A stretch of DNA of 64,000 bases, from assembly GCA_022841915.1 (NCBI GenBank), contig JALHQN010000002.1:1-64000 (forward strand). Direction: 5' to 3'. The position numbers and the translations under genes were made by a program. The notes under the pieces are model-generated. The model did no database searches and had not been told where the DNA came from. It worked only from the letters and a program-made list of their open reading frames with translations. The stretch is from Burkholderiales bacterium (GTDB lineage: Bacteria; Pseudomonadota; Gammaproteobacteria; Burkholderiales; WYBJ01). Position 1 is the stretch's first letter. The number at the start of each line of letters is the position of its first letter. Below, one piece after another: positions 63,700 through 64,000 of the stretch.

Positions 63700-64000
63700 A
63701 TGAGCACGGAACTGGATTTCATCACCATCGCGCAGGCGGCTCGGCTCATCGCGGCGCGCGAGTTGTCGCCCGTCGAACTGCTGGAGGCCAAGCTCGCGCG
63801 CATCGGCGCTTGCGACGGCCAGGTCAACGCCTTCATCACTCTCACGGCCGAGCATGCGCTGCGCCAGGCCAAAACGGCGCAGGCCGACATCGCGGCGGGC
63901 AAGCATCGCGGACCGCTGCACGGCATTCCCTTCGGGCTCAAGGACATCTATGCCACGGCCGGCATCCTGACGTCGGGCCATTCCCGCTCGGCGATGAACA
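63700..64000 (+). CDS. amidase-signature-family hydrolase (partial, N-terminus only)
   Basis: The first 100 residues of an amidase start at ATG 63700 behind GGAGGG and run off the window. LIAARELSPVELLEAKLARI and PLHGIPFGLKDIYATAG are typical of GatA-like amidases, with the catalytic Lys in GLKDIY. The Ser-cisSer-Lys remainder lies outside the window. It follows a Bug receptor gene by 31 bp, so it probably hydrolyses an imported amide. A true GatA subunit is less likely without gatC/gatB. Confidence 0.85.
   Translation, partial: MSTELDFITIAQAARLIAARELSPVELLEAKLARIGACDGQVNAFITLTAEHALRQAKTAQADIAAGKHRGPLHGIPFGLKDIYATAGILTSGHSRSAMN

Overview
The window reads as the chromosome of a GC-rich betaproteobacterium, most likely in the order Burkholderiales. 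Five intact Bug/TctC-type periplasmic receptors and one truncated copy lie within about 30 kb. Other pointers are a tRNA-Phe of betaproteobacterial type, a DUF1840 protein, PEP-CTERM exported proteins, and a kinase/cyclase/lipoprotein set like those beside type VI secretion loci. This placement is inferred from gene content only.

Layout. 1-5.1 kb: end of a hybrid kinase (HPt), a NarL-type regulator, queC, a ChaC-type cyclotransferase, an SMP-30 lactonase with a small partner, and a small membrane protein. 5.1-5.8 kb: a decayed GlxA/AraC regulator. 5.98-22.3 kb: an accessory, largely defence-like region. It begins at tRNA-Phe, whose 3' part recurs as direct repeats at 8.0 and 10.4 kb, so two small integrated elements sit in tandem. 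The first carries a truncated integrase and a class II Fic protein. The second carries an AbiEi/AbiEii-like toxin-antitoxin pair behind a promoter rich in TGTCC half-sites. Then come an orphan membrane protein with a degenerate P-loop, a coupled type I restriction operon (hsdM, hsdS, an AlbA_2/ATPase gene, hsdR, a zinc-ribbon gene), a NYN/PIN nuclease and a membrane-bound Mrr-like nuclease.

22.4-25.1 kb: a serine/threonine kinase, TPR-type lipoprotein and adenylate-cyclase operon, followed by a decayed metG fragment. 26.4-31 kb: a Tat-exported methyltransferase, a GFA protein, a large repetitive PEP-CTERM protein and a CusA-type pump remnant. 31.1-34.3 kb: a ParA-like ATPase fused to a CYTH-like domain, coupled to a CYTH-CHAD protein. 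This is the most unusual pair in the window and may position or partition polyphosphate. 34.6-39.2 kb: a Bug receptor, an output-less membrane sensor and a hybrid histidine kinase.

39.8-57.7 kb: catabolic genes in which Bug receptors alternate with small-molecule enzymes (asparaginase-like, amidohydrolase, SDR, LLM monooxygenase, alpha/beta hydrolase, ketopantoate-reductase-like, TauD-like, phosphodiesterase). They are interrupted by a second PEP-CTERM protein, a cluster of intergenic repeats, a DUF4139 protein and a TlpA-like thioredoxin. 57.7-64 kb: a full-length Lhr helicase, DUF1840, another Bug receptor and the start of an amidase gene cut by the window edge.

Functions are assigned by reading motifs in the translated sequence. 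No database search was possible.
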